A DNA stretch of 64,000 nucleotides from Branchiostoma belcheri. Taxonomy: Eukaryota > Chordata > Leptocardii > Amphioxiformes > Branchiostomatidae. The stretch's first letter is position 1; every line of letters begins with the position of its first letter. Positions 1-12,300 of this stretch are shown piece after piece. Location: assembly GCF_001625305.1 (NCBI RefSeq), contig NW_017803932.1:2525710-2589709 (forward strand). Reading direction: 5' to 3'. Under the pieces are notes generated by a model. The model was not told where the DNA came from. It ran no database searches and saw only the letters and a program-made list of their open reading frames with translations. The position numbers and the translations under genes were made by a program.

Positions 1-485
1 ACCTGAAGAAAATACAAGAAAAGAAAGAAACAGCTTCTTGTATTTTCTTAAACATTACCAAGAAAACTCAAAAATGCCTCTCTTAAGTTTCTAGATAAGA
101 AAAACAAGAATGTATAAGAATGTTATTCTAACCATTACTTGTTTTTTGATATCTTGATTTTCTTGCTTTTTCTTATCAGAAGAAATACAAGAAAGGGCAG
201 AAATAACTTCTAGTATTTTTTAGAACAATCAAGAAAAACAATCTTGCTAGACAAGAAGATCAAGAAATTTAAACTTGAAATTCTAGAAATTCTTGAAGGC
301 AATTACCGTTTTTAGAAATAATTTCTTCACTGAAGAAAAATGAGAAAAAAGTTCTTCGTGGGAGAATTCACTTGAAGAAATTTTTCCTTACTCATCCGTC
401 TTCAGTCTTAAAATTTCTTTGTGTGAGAAAATTTGTCCACGAATTAAGAAAATATTTATTATTAAGAAAAACAAGAAAAAACATT
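1..485. repeat. AAGAA/TTCTT-rich low-complexity stretch
   Basis: The first ~485 bases are AT-rich and repeat short purine words such as ACAAGAAAA together with their complements (TTCTTG, TTTTCTT), so many short hairpins are possible. No open frame and no clear terminal repeat is visible. It may be the end of a repeat element that begins outside the window. Confidence 0.5.
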
Positions 486-2133
486 TTTTGTAGTGTGTAC
501 ACCTGCAACCATGCAGTCCTAATGATAATTTGTACATCAAAGAAATTTTAAAAGAAAAGATGAAAATAACAATTGATCTATTTCCAATATTGCATGCTGA
601 AAAATTGAGTTTTTGTTGTATTTAATTTAGTGAATCAATATATTAAGGAAGGTTACCGTACAAAATGCATATAGGGGTGAAGATTTAAAAAGAACATGAT
701 TTGACAAAGTTCAGCTCATGTTTAAAACTTACAATTACAACACTTTGTAAATGATTATCGCTTTACCTGGAGCTTTGATATTTGCAGACATTCTTTGCAA
801 ATTGCAGGTAAAATGTCAACTTGCAATTTCCTTTTTTTGTTTGTCAAATAGAGTAGCACCATACACTTTTTTAAACTATTGAAGTGTCAAGTACATGTCC
901 CAAGCTGGCGTCAAAGTCAGGGTGACACTTTAATGGACTCAGAGGTTCTTTCAGTCCTCGGGTCATGTGAGTGTCGATAATGAAAGGCTGGCATCTCAGT
1001 TTGATCCCCAAGGGTTGGAGTTCTGGACATAAATGCTTTACACGGCACTGGTAGGAGTTCCAAGTTCTTCTCGGCATTGCTGATCCTATGTTATAGCAAA
1101 TTAGCCACACTTCAAGCATGGGTAAAGGATTCACCATGCTTCTTGAGCCAAGCAGTGAGAGTCCACCCCGCAGGAAGACTACATCCTATCAGTACCTTAT
1201 GCAGCTTGTAATTACCAATTTCAAACAGAAGCCGTGTGTGATGCTTTGTGGCAGTTGGCTGGTTATGCAATTTAGTCAAGGATCGTCGTAAATTATTCAT
1301 GAGGAGACACATTGGCAGACTTTTTTTTGACAACAGGAAGGATCATCAAGCACGGTACCGTTGTGAAATATTTCATCAAGGTTTAATTTTCTTCCGATGT
1401 ACAGGAGAAGTATGATTGATATCACACATGTCCTTGAATAGATGAATGAATGGATGTTTTCAGCGTAACATGTTACATTAGTCCCATAGGATAAAACAGA
1501 CTAAACCCTAAAATGGTTTTTGAATTCATAATGAGTTAGGAACCACAATACCCAACACAAAATATGAACTGTCTTTGCTGGTTTTATACCACTATCACTG
1601 CTTTTATTCCATTACTCATGATACATGTAATATGATATGTAATATGATATCATATTATTATCATATTTCAGTAATTTATCACTATTATTTGGGTATAGGA
1701 GATAATTATATAATATAATCATGATATTATTGCACACATGGTACTGCTGCAAAATAAACTGCTAACATTCCTGAAACAATGGAATAGATGTTGTAAAAAA
1801 TTATTCTGCCAATTTCCACCAATTTAGTTTCCTTGTATACCATTCACTTCCCAGGATTTTGATATTTTTATGGGAAAAAGGCATGTACATGTACCTTATT
1901 AACAAGACAGAATTTCTAACCAGGTTATGCAGTGTTGGTTGCAGTTCCAACTCTGACTACCTGAGGGAGTAAGGGAAATCAAGAAACAGCAGCCTTCAAT
2001 TATGATTAGAATTTTCCTTCTGATTGCATTTTGTACATCACAGACATTATGTCTTGCCATTCAATTGTATTTTTTGACTTGTATTGAATCCTGTGTTAAG
2101 CAGAACATGTTGCCACACCTTGTGCGTGTACAG
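486..2133. other. Non-coding stretch upstream of the first visible TDP1 exon
   Basis: No exon could be supported on either strand. The short minus-strand frames near 871-1333 lack recognisable protein content. Given the downstream reading frame this is most likely a TDP1 intron. The exon carrying the first HxK catalytic motif of TDP1 should lie upstream, and I do not see it here. Confidence 0.5.
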
Positions 2134-5100
2134 GGTTTGGTTAAGTCCTCGTTTCCCCAAACTACCCGAGGGCTCTGCCCCTTCCAGCGGAGACTCCTTA
2201 ACAAACTTCAAGGCAGACCTGCTGGCATACCTGGCCGCCTACAGAAAGCCTGCCCTTGAAGAGTGGAGAAAGCACATACAGAAGCATGACATGTCAGAGG
2301 CAAGGTAATATGAGCTTACTTTAAAGTGCTTACCCCGGTATGTCACCAGTGACACTGAAATACAACAGTCCCTGATAACAACTTACCATGCTTTTCTCCA
2401 AGCATTTACGCCAAAGATAGTCATGTTGAAATGAAGTGAAATATGTATATAGGGAATGCATGGATAGGGTCTGCCTGGAGGCAGCAACAGACGCTAATAC
2501 TGATATTATTTTTCAAAACACACATTGTACAAGTAACAGTAAAAAGTTGACTGAATATGCATATTCATTGATAGATAATCTATTGCAAAATAACACCCTC
2601 CTCCTGACTTGAGTGCTCCTTAAACTTTCTTCTATTATCATTCATAACATACATGTAACAAGGAACCCAATGCACACATGTACATGTATCCATCCACTTC
2701 ATCCACTGTTTTCCCTTTATCCATGCATACCCTTAGATAACAGTACACTTGGGTGTTCTGTCCTGGAGCAGGACAGGCCAACAAGCCAATTAGTCTCAGT
2801 ACTGCTGACGATGATATCTCCTTTCTCCAGCTTAATTAATCCCTTAAGGCATCAGCAAGTTGCTGGTTAATTGCTTATCTATTGCCTTGGAAATAGTAAT
2901 TCTTGTCACCTCATGTAGATTGATATTCCTTGCAAGTATATCATTATATCATGCAGAGGTATAGGAAATTGTTTAGAAGCTTGCCAGTCATACTAATGTT
3001 ACAATTACTGTAACGTTTCGCCAATTTATAAGATATACCGTCAGCAATGTGCCGGGTGTAATTTGCTGCAGTGTGCAATTATTCTATGCAGGCAGGCAAT
3101 CGGAATAGGAAATGAGTGTCTGTTTAAACTGTCGGAAAGGAGTAACCCAGAAATGTCATCAGTTATCTGAGACCAGTCATTTGAAGCCCTAAGGATGAAG
3201 AAATATGGATGAGTTGAAGGATTAGAATATTAGCTTTGTGTCAGCCTGGTGTCATGTTGCCTTAGGAGACAAACAGTTTAGTGATTTTTGAGAGGTTCTG
3301 CTCCAACTAGTCCAAGACATTGGACCAAAAAATAAGCAGTAAGATTACTGCTCTTTTTATTCTGACTCAGATTCATAATTTAGTTGAATAAGCCTGAAGC
3401 CATTTTGCTAAATGCTGACATCAAATAAATGTACCAACAGTAGCCATAGAGACCACAGGTACATGTAAATTAATGTCTGCAATATGGAAATTTCTCTATC
3501 CTGTACTGGTTTCTAGAGGTCTGAAATGATAGTGCCATATCACACTCCAGGCTTTTGCTTGTGATTTCTGTAGGGTTCATATTGTGGCCTCTGTACCAGG
3601 GCGACATCAGGGAGGAAATAAAAACCAGTGGGGTCACCTGAAACTGAGACAGGTAAGGTCAGGACATTTTTTTTGTGATAATGGCGCACAGTTTTTGGAA
3701 GTCAGTATATATCAGTTCTCTGTAAGTTTTTAGAATTTTAAAATGGTGAAATTATACTGTTTATAGTAAATAACTGTTATAAAGTTCAAGCTTTGTTCCA
3801 ACACACTGATGTCACCACGTTTCCGACTTCTGGAGAGTCAGCGAGTGCATCACACATTTGACAAAGGTTGACAAGATCGACTGAAAATTTATGGTGAGTT
3901 CCTTTCATGTGCTGGAAAAAAGCTTGAACTCTATAACTATGGATTCTACCAACACAGATGAGCTTAATTTTTCATTCAGGCAGTTGTTTGTTCTTGTACC
4001 ATTTTACTAAGACCAGATGTTTTCAGGTTCTGTAAGATTTTTCTACCTTTTAACAGGTGTTTCAAGCACGAGGTCCACCAGCAGACCTGGTGAAAGGTTG
4101 GCCAGTGGTTGGACAGTTCTCCAGTATTGGGTCCCTCGGTGCTGATGCCCAGAAATGGCTGTGTGGGGAATGGCTGGCAAGTCTGGCCACAGTCAGGGGA
4201 AAACCAAGCCTTACACTGGGCAGCAGACAACCCCAGCTGCAGCTGGCAAGTTGTTAGCTATTATTACCATTTCACAGCAGGTATTATAGGAACTAGGACA
4301 TTCCAGTGTAACTACAACCATGATGTTGTGCTACTAGTCAACAGTATGTACATGCAGAAGTTTTGTTTTGGGTGGCTGAGCTGTGGATTTGTGTCTATGT
4401 TTGTCCTTGTTGCTCCCATTGCATGTTGGGTGGGAGTAAGTGGACCGTATGTAAATGCAGGAAGTGTCGTAATACCTGTCAATGATTAGATTACATCATA
4501 GAATCCCCTCCAAAGTTCCAATACATTCACGGAAACCCCAAAAACACTTCCTTGTGCTTTATGAATGTAGTTAAAGGTCAGGAAAGCACAAAATATTACC
4601 TGAAAGTCTTGTTGATATGGTATTGTGCTGGTTACTTGCAGTAGTACTGACTAGGTCTCAAAATCTTTGAATATATTTGTGTTCTGCAGTTAGTTTTTTT
4701 CTACCACAAGCTTAAGATGCAGCAGGCACATAAGAATTCATCCCCCATTCCCATGGGCCACCCATTTGTGCATTGTAGCATTTAACTATACTAATGAGTA
4801 TGTAAAAAATTATGAAAAATTGATTCCGTTGCCAATAGATGAAGATAAATTTGTCAATGCTGACAGCTTTTACTCTCATTTGCCATGGGTTTCATATACA
4901 TCATAGAGCTTATTATAACTAAATCATTATATACAGTACATAAGTATGTCCAATTACCTTCATTTCACAGGACCCCTGGGTTAGACTGTCAATACACCCT
5001 TTCCCCGCTGCTCCATTACTTCTCTATGTGTAGATAGCTCTTAAGTCATGGCACACCTTAAAGTTGAAGCCTCTTATCCTATCTGTCATCCTGCATGTGC

Positions 5101-8100
5101 CACCCACTCACTCCACTCTAGGGACTTAACGGGGCTTTAGGTCTCAAGTTAAGAAATTCTTCCTACTTTCTTGTTTGAAATGGTATTCATGTCTTCCTGA
5201 CAAAAATGGTGTGTGGGCGAATAATTTACACACTGTCTCCCTCCCACTAGACGTGTGTGTGGGCGGATATCATTCCTATGTGATGATGTGGACGTGAGAT
5301 GTAGCAGATTATGGTGTTTATTTTGTATCCGCTGCATTGGAAAGATATAGAAAGTCTGAAATGTTAGACCTTTGCACAAGAGAGTTATGAATTGAAAGCC
5401 TTTGACCAAGTTGATAACATTCGTGACTGACTGTAACATACTCTAGAAGAGCGGCTCTTTGTATGTGTATATCTTCAAATTCATCTGTTTAGTGAACAGT
5501 GGACGTTATGTAAAGCAATACAGTCAGGCAGATGTTAGGCATTCATAGAAATTCTGCAGGTGTACAAAAGCTGAAAGTTGTGACACGGGAAGTTCCATGT
5601 TCTGCATACAATGTACATGCATGTAGCAAGTAGACACGCATTGAAAATGTCCTATCTCTCAGTTTGTAACACACACAGTTTATAGATAAGCTTTAATAGC
5701 AACTATGTGCTGGCAAAATATATTAAACACACATTCAGTATAACTATGTAATTTTTGCAGAGATCATTAGAAGTGATTATGATGTTCTTTTCCCTTAGAT
5801 TTACCCAAGTGTGAACAATGTTAGAAGCAGTCTGGAAGGATACCCTGGTAAGAGCACTGTTACATTCCATGTCATTGATTTATATTTAGCCTCACTTGCA
5901 CTTACTCACTGCCAAACTTTCTGTGCCCAGTTCCTAGTTTGTCCACTCTGTATAATATTTTTGCAAACATGCTAATCCCTTGTTACTAATCCTGTGACAA
6001 ATGTCAAAATTAGTAAATATTTCCCAGCAGTTAAGTTGTTGGGCCCACGATATTCAGTCACCACAATATTTGTGTTTTGCACATCAACATTAACATTATG
6101 TTTAATGTATTTTTCTAGCTGGTGGGTCACTACCTTACAGCATCAACACTGCCAGGAAGCAGCCATACCTGAACAAGTTCTTGCAGTAAGTCATTGTCAT
6201 CTTTTCTTAGGGTAGGTAGTAAACATTTACACACAGCAACATCCCTGTCCCTGGTGCTGAAATGCACCGTCCCTGATCCTAAAAAAAAGCACCACAATAC
6301 ATCAATGTTACTGAACTGACACCACTGTCCCTGTCTCTGAAAAACATCACCATCCCTGACACTGAACTGGCACCACTGTCCTTGTCCCTGAAAAGTACCA
6401 CTGTCCCCAGTACAAACAAATGTACTGAACTGACACCATCCCTGTCCTTGGTGCTGAGGGCACCACCATCCATGGTACTGAACTGACACCACTGTAACTG
6501 TCCATGAATAGTTCATTATCCCTGGTATTGACATGGTATTCATGTCTTCCTGATAAAAACTGTGTGTGACACCATCCCTGTCCTTGGTGCTGAAAGCACC
6601 ACCATCCTTGGTAATGAACTGACACCACTATTCCTGTCCCTAAAAACATCACCATCCCTGACACCACTGAATAGTACCACTGTCCCTAGTACAAATGTAC
6701 TGAACTGACACAATCCCTGTCCTTGGTTCTGAAAAGCACCACCATCCTTGGTACTGAACTGACGACACTGTACCTGTCCCTGAATAGTATCATCATCCCT
6801 GGTATTGACCTGACACCATCCCTGTCCCTGAAAAGCACCATCAACTGATTGAAAGTTAGGCCACACCAAGTAAATTTTATGGATGACGTCCTTTGGAGAC
6901 CCTAAATCTAATGCGAAAGGGAAAAAAAAAACAAGAAGGGCCCTAAAAAACAAGATGCCTAGATTAGAAATATACTAAGAGACAACAAACGTTAGGACAC
7001 AAATTGAATGAGGTGACACAGTGTAACAAGCAAGAAGTCTTTTATTCGTCATCAAAACAGCAATAAATCAGGTGGAACAGCAGTTGTCGTCCTGTCCTGT
7101 TTTTGTTTTACGGGTTTCACATCAATCTGAAGATTTGCGGCACTGTGGTGACTCTTTGGTCATAGTTACTGTAATACAGGAAGCAGAATTTCTTGGGTTT
7201 TTTTCTAGGAACAGGCCAAAATCAATGCACGCGCGGACGTCATCCATAAAATTTACTTGGTGTGGCCTGACATGAAACAACTTGATGTTCTCTATGTTAC
7301 ACCCTCACATATAGCCAGTGGAGTGCCAGTGCACGAGGTAGGACGAGAGCTTCACCGCACATCAAAACCTACACCAGAACATCTCCTGACTGTGACAGAC
7401 TGGCCTGGTTCCTGGTCACCAGGTGCAGTATACAATCTCAACATGGCATGTTTCAAGTTTCAATGCTGTTCAAAAGTATTATGTAATATATGTTATATCT
7501 GTACTATTGATGGTTGTTTGAATAAAGAAAAAAGTTTCTTACCATACATTCTAAAGCTGTTTGTTGTTGTATATTGCAGTGCTAACTTATCGAAGGCAGC
7601 CTGGGGTGCCCTGGAGAAAAACGGTGCTCAGCTGATGATCAGGTCCTATGAGATTGGAGTCCTTTTCCTGCCTCAGGACTTTGTGAGTTTGTGTTCTGCC
7701 ATCCATCCATGCCTCTTGAATTTCGTGTGCCCATTTTATTGCACAGATATTAGATATTTTGACTTTATTTTCAGTACAGGCATTTTACATTTTTCTGTCA
7801 AACATTTTAAAAGGACTTTATTACAGTGCTATATTAGCTTCTAATGCATACTTGTACAACTATAGTATTATGCAATAATGCACAGACATAAAGGAGCATA
7901 AATTGTTTGTTCTCAACACGATTCATACTTTGTCTGCAAGGCTGATTGTAATTATTAGAATTTCATTTGTTGATTTATGTAAAACAAGGGAAGAGGACTC
8001 TACGGTGCTGTGGTTCATTCTAGTTATTTTTCATACCAACACTGTCATTAAAAGAGTTGAATATTTCCTGCAGGGTGAGAACACAACATTTGCTGTGCAC

Positions 8101-8610
8101 ACACCTAGCCCTGTACCCTTCCCCATCCCGTATGACCTACCACCACTACCTTACGGCACCAATGGTAGGTAATATACTTTTTACAGGGACTGTACAGGCA
8201 GGCAACAAAGTACATGTACAATGTGATGTACCTTAAAAGTTCCAAAACTTACCTTAAAAAGTTCCAAAACTGAGTTTATTACATAACTCCATTAAACATC
8301 GTATCAAAATATTAATTCAACAAAGACTTTTCTCCACAATTGCTTTTCTCAACAAACATTTTACAATTACCACTAATGACAACTGACTACTGACGCACTG
8401 AAATTTGTCATCCCTAACAACTGTACATCATATTGAACATGTCTGTACATGTAAGTGATCAAATTGTAATCAGCAATAATCATTGATTCCTTTGTCTACA
8501 CAAAGTTGATGGATATTCCCCTATCTTAACTTACAGACCAACCTTGGGTTGTGGATATTCCATATGTCAACAAACCTGACAGCCATGGATGTATCTGGCA
8601 ACCTTCATAA
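2134..8610 (+). CDS. TDP1: Tyrosyl-DNA phosphodiesterase 1, C-terminal 309 residues (5' part outside window)
   Basis: TDP1 removes tyrosyl peptides left on DNA 3' ends by stalled topoisomerase I and acts in the nucleus. Exons: 2134-2304, 3574-3652, 4057-4245, 5799-5847, 6119-6185, 7315-7422, 7580-7682, 8074-8164, 8537-8610 (TAA stop at 8608-8610). All phases join into one frame. Family signatures in order: [108 protein letters not shown] and the terminal [10 protein letters not shown]. The second catalytic motif is intact: His and Lys in HIK, Asn in SANLSK. The first HxK motif lies upstream and was not seen. Intron 3 appears to use a GC donor. The gene is convergent with SPR, which ends 786 bp downstream. 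Recognition is by the whole pattern of conserved TDP1 segments. Confidence 0.95.
6230..6838. repeat. Degenerate minisatellite in a TDP1 intron
   Basis: Imperfect units built from phrases such as GAACTGACACCACTGTCCC, CCTGTCCCTGAAAAG and GCACCACCATCC recur for about 600 bp. Unit length varies around 30-60 bp with internal sub-repeats. Long open frames on the minus strand here are a by-product of the repeat and have no protein character. Confidence 0.8.
6859..7267. mobile_element. GGCCACACC-TIR MITE, copy 1 (Harbinger-like)
   Basis: A 409-bp element has inverted ends of at least 33 bp beginning GGCCACACCAAGTAAATTTT. It is flanked by TTA on the left and TGA on the right, consistent with a worn 3-bp target duplication. 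It has no coding capacity and sits in the TDP1 intron just upstream of the exon starting at 7315. A near-identical copy lies at 15220-15644. The 3-bp TWA-type target suggests the PIF/Harbinger superfamily; that assignment is inference. Confidence 0.85.
7315..7682 (+). CDS. TDP1: TDP1 exons carrying the second HxK...N catalytic motif
   Basis: Two exons, 7315-7422 and 7580-7682, are separated by a 157-bp intron that splits the Ser codon of SANLSK (AG|T). The first begins inside the His codon of LHQWSA and holds SPHIKTYTR. The second holds [15 protein letters not shown] and ends LFLPQDF. In the TDP1 family the His of HxK acts as the general acid that resolves the phosphohistidine intermediate, and Lys and Asn bind phosphate. 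All three residues are present, so this half of the active site looks functional. The acceptor at 7313-7314 was chosen because it restores the frame from the exon ending at 6185. Confidence 0.9.
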
Positions 8611-9395
8611 TCAGGAATTGGACAGAGGATTGCATCATTCAGTCAACAATGTAGAAACAAGGGACTACACCCTCAACCCCCCCTCCCCGTACATGTATAC
8701 AGTACATCTGATCTGTCAAGTCTGTACTTGTAAACAGGAGTACACCTGTCAACTGTAAAGGAGTTGGATTTTGATACATCAATCAAGTTTTAATCAAAGT
8801 AGGGGTACATGTATATCTATCAACAATGCTGACCGTAAAGTAAGGCACAGAAAATATGGGGAAATGGGTACATCTATCTGTTACGTTTCTTGGCCAATAG
8901 TTTGAAAAACCTATTACGTCTGTTGATGATTAAGGAGAAATGGTATGTATCTATCAACCAGCTTGATCATGCTGTTACAAATGTAGGGTTGGTAGTTGCT
9001 AAGTTATTCTGTCAACAGTTGTTGAACATTGTATTGTTCTTGTCTTGAATTGCCAACCAAACTGTTACAAAAATTACTAGTAAAAGCGGACCTTATTCTG
9101 TGCCTGTATATGAATTTTTTAAATCTACAGATTGGATGAAGAATAAACACCAGTTGATTTTCTACTTGACTTTGGACGTGTTTCCTGCTTAAGATAAAGA
9201 CTTGTGTCAAACTTGAAAATTCACGTACAGTAGTAATATATCAAAGACTTGTGAAAATTCATGTACATTATATCAAATGTACAATGTACATGCTTAGCAG
9301 TTAGGTTTGTGATAAAGAGTTGATGTCAATTGCTTTTGTTGACTTGTTTTACTATTCGTGCATGTAATGTGTATTTACAGTCATTTGCATCTCAG
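8611..9395. other. Convergent intergenic region between TDP1 and SPR
   Basis: This 785-bp stretch holds both 3' ends. An AATAAA at about 9142-9147 could serve as a TDP1 polyadenylation signal. Apart from TGTACATGT-type simple sequence no other feature is visible. Confidence 0.4.
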
Positions 9396-12300
9396 TCAGT
9401 GTTCAAATCTACCTAAAGCGTCGAGTACGGCACCAGACTTGTAGGAGTTCTCTTCCAGAATTTGGACCAGTTTTTGTGCAGAGAATTCCGGCTTGAGGAG
9501 TTTCCCGTCCTCTGCCAGCCGACACAGCAGGGTCCTGACCTCAGGGTCTCCCACGTGTGTTCTGTAGTACTCGAACATCTCTGTGTCCATGGCGCCCGGG
9601 GAGAACGACAGAACACGAACTTCTGGAGACTCCTCCGCTAGCACCTGTTCTCAGGGTAACACAGAAGTTATCCTGTATCAGTCACTTCAACAAAGATGTA
9701 ATCACAGAGGTATTTGTACTTTACATTTATCCTGCTTTAATATCCAGCGATTACTGCTTGCTTAAAATCCCTGAGTATAACTTGAATATACATCCATTAT
9801 GTAGCTATTTGATTTGATTTGATTTATTGAAATTGTAACAATACAATACATGTCCGACACAGGCAGCTGTAGCTGGTGTTGTGTCCCACACATAGAAACA
9901 AATACAGAACTCCTTTTCACTTGAGTTACATGTAAGTGAGTTAAAATTGTATATAGTGCATTTTCCAAAGGTACAACGTTGGTGGCATGTCAGGACTCGA
10001 ACCCGGGACCTTTTGGTTATTTTTTTTTTAGCAATTTTCTTCATGTGTGTTTTGGGGTACATGTTCTGATACTCAAGTATATGTAGTAAATGCTTATTCA
10101 CAAATTCATGGATAGAATTGGATTGAAATCATGCCAATCAGAGGGGACACTGCACAAATTTCCCTTACCTTGAAGACCATGTCCCTTGCTGCCTTACCAC
10201 TACAGTATAGAGAGTTGGTCTTGATTGGTGTGAACCCTGCACTGGAGGTGATGTTTACCACCGTCCTGGTCACGTCACAGCTCGGAAATATCTACAGTAC
10301 AACAGATTTTTTTGTTAATCAACCTGCAACAGTTTCTGCAGTCTAGATATACATACGCATGATATCAATGATCTGCATTGGTTTTTGAGCCAAAGTTAGA
10401 GGAGAATTAAATTGCTAGGGCTGAAGATTGATGAACATTCAAACACACACACAGCAGACATGATTTTCAAGATCACCCCTACTCCCCCATTTCTAAACAT
10501 CACCAACTTTTTCTGAGGGTACTGTTTTTGAATCTTAAGTATGGGTTTCATTGGGATGATTAAAGTCAATTTTTGATCCAAAGGAAGTGGAAAATGTATT
10601 ATTACTAAAACTTAGATACATGGTATACATTAACACACGATTCGAAATGATTTTCAATATCAACCTAAGATTTCGCTCACTTTGACGTTTGTCCAATTTT
10701 TGGTACTAATGTTGCAGCAATTCTAGCCTCAAAATAAAGACACAGCTGTATGAGGTCTGCCCAGAAACAACTGCAGGAAGGAATGAAGAAGTCTGACCTG
10801 AAGGAACCTGGCTGTGAGGGTGATGGTGGAGGTAACGTTCGTTGTGTAATACTTCTGTAGCACAACAGCATCTCTGTGCTCTACCACCCTTTTGGTAACA
10901 TCTCCCAGTGAGGAGGCATTGTGGATAAGCAAGGCATGTTGGAACACACCTGGAAGAATGACGTATGCATGATATAATGTTGTGTCTACACTATATACAA
11001 CGTGTCTATAAATATATAGAACAGCGAGCAGATTATTATTGGAATGAGCAGAGCACTTTGGACTAATGTATCTGGCTGTTCACAGCTTAGAGGTACATAT
11101 CCAATATTTTGTCAAAAACATCTGTTTTCATCTGCGGATCATAATGAACCCCAGCGGGGGTCTTCACGCTTCGTTAAAAATGGAAAAAATCTCAGGATTT
11201 ATTCCAAAGATCTCAATATTTTAGACGAAATCTTGAGATCTTATGAGACAATCTTGAGATTTTTCATGACACTCTCAAGATCTTTCAGAAAATCTTAAGA
11301 TGAAAATGAAAGGTCTCAAGATCTTTCCAAGTTGTTTTCAAAGCATCTTGAGATTTTTTCATAGCATCTCGAGATGCTTTAAAAATTTCAAGATTACTTT
11401 ATAAATCATGAGATCTTTAAAAAATCTTGATATTTTTCAAAGTATCTCGAGATGCTATGGAAAAATCTCAAGATGGTTTAAAAATATCTTGGAAGATCTT
11501 GAGACCTTTCATTTTCATCTTAAGATTTTCTGAAAGATCTTGAGAGTGTCTCATAAGATCTCAAGATTTCGTCTAAAATATTGAGATCTTTGGAATAAAT
11601 CCTGAGATTTTTCCATTTTTAACGAAGCGTGAAGACCCCCACTGGGGGTCATGATGATCCGCTATGTAACAGAGATGTTTTTGACAAAATATTGGATACG
11701 TACCTCTAAGCTGTGAACAGCCAGAGAGATTAGTCCAAAGTGCTCTGCTCATTACCCTCCATGAAAATGGGGGTACTGTTTTTACTCCGTTTCATGTTTG
11801 GTCTGATATCTGAAGATCGGTGAGAAGGAACTGTACGATATTTGGCAGATTGATGGATGGGCCTTGGAGATTGTGTAGGTTGACTTTGAGCCCCTGGTGA
11901 TTGACCTTGGTACTGCAGTTTAATTTTTTTATTCTGTTGTTTTCGCGTTATGGACTGTTTGTGCGATATTAAGGTAGCATGTAGTTGTTATTACCATGGT
12001 TTAGTGGTTTAAATTTGGGTCCCCTAGCTGTTTGCGTTTGATATTTACAAAATGTTTAATGTTGGACTTTTTGTGTTGAATGTTTGGAAAATCTGGGGGA
12101 TGGTTTGGTATGATTTTTGGTATGTGGGTAGTTGTTGAGTCTCTTTGTGTTTTGGAGTGCATTAGCAGGTTGTCGCATATTTTTATTGCTTAATTTAAAA
12201 GGATTTTCACTTTTTCACCCCTACTTCATAATAGGATGGTCTGTTTGACCCAAAAGTTGGGACAGAGTGTTTTTGTTTATACCTCCAGCTGGCAGGTCAG

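Noticed and set aside
6130-6953. Overlapping minus-strand frames of 64-137 residues rich in Gln, Gly and Asp
   Set aside because: They run through the minisatellite in a TDP1 intron and repeat its unit.
9960-10020. Functional tRNA gene
   Set aside because: Only the B-box half is present; no A-box or cloverleaf could be formed.
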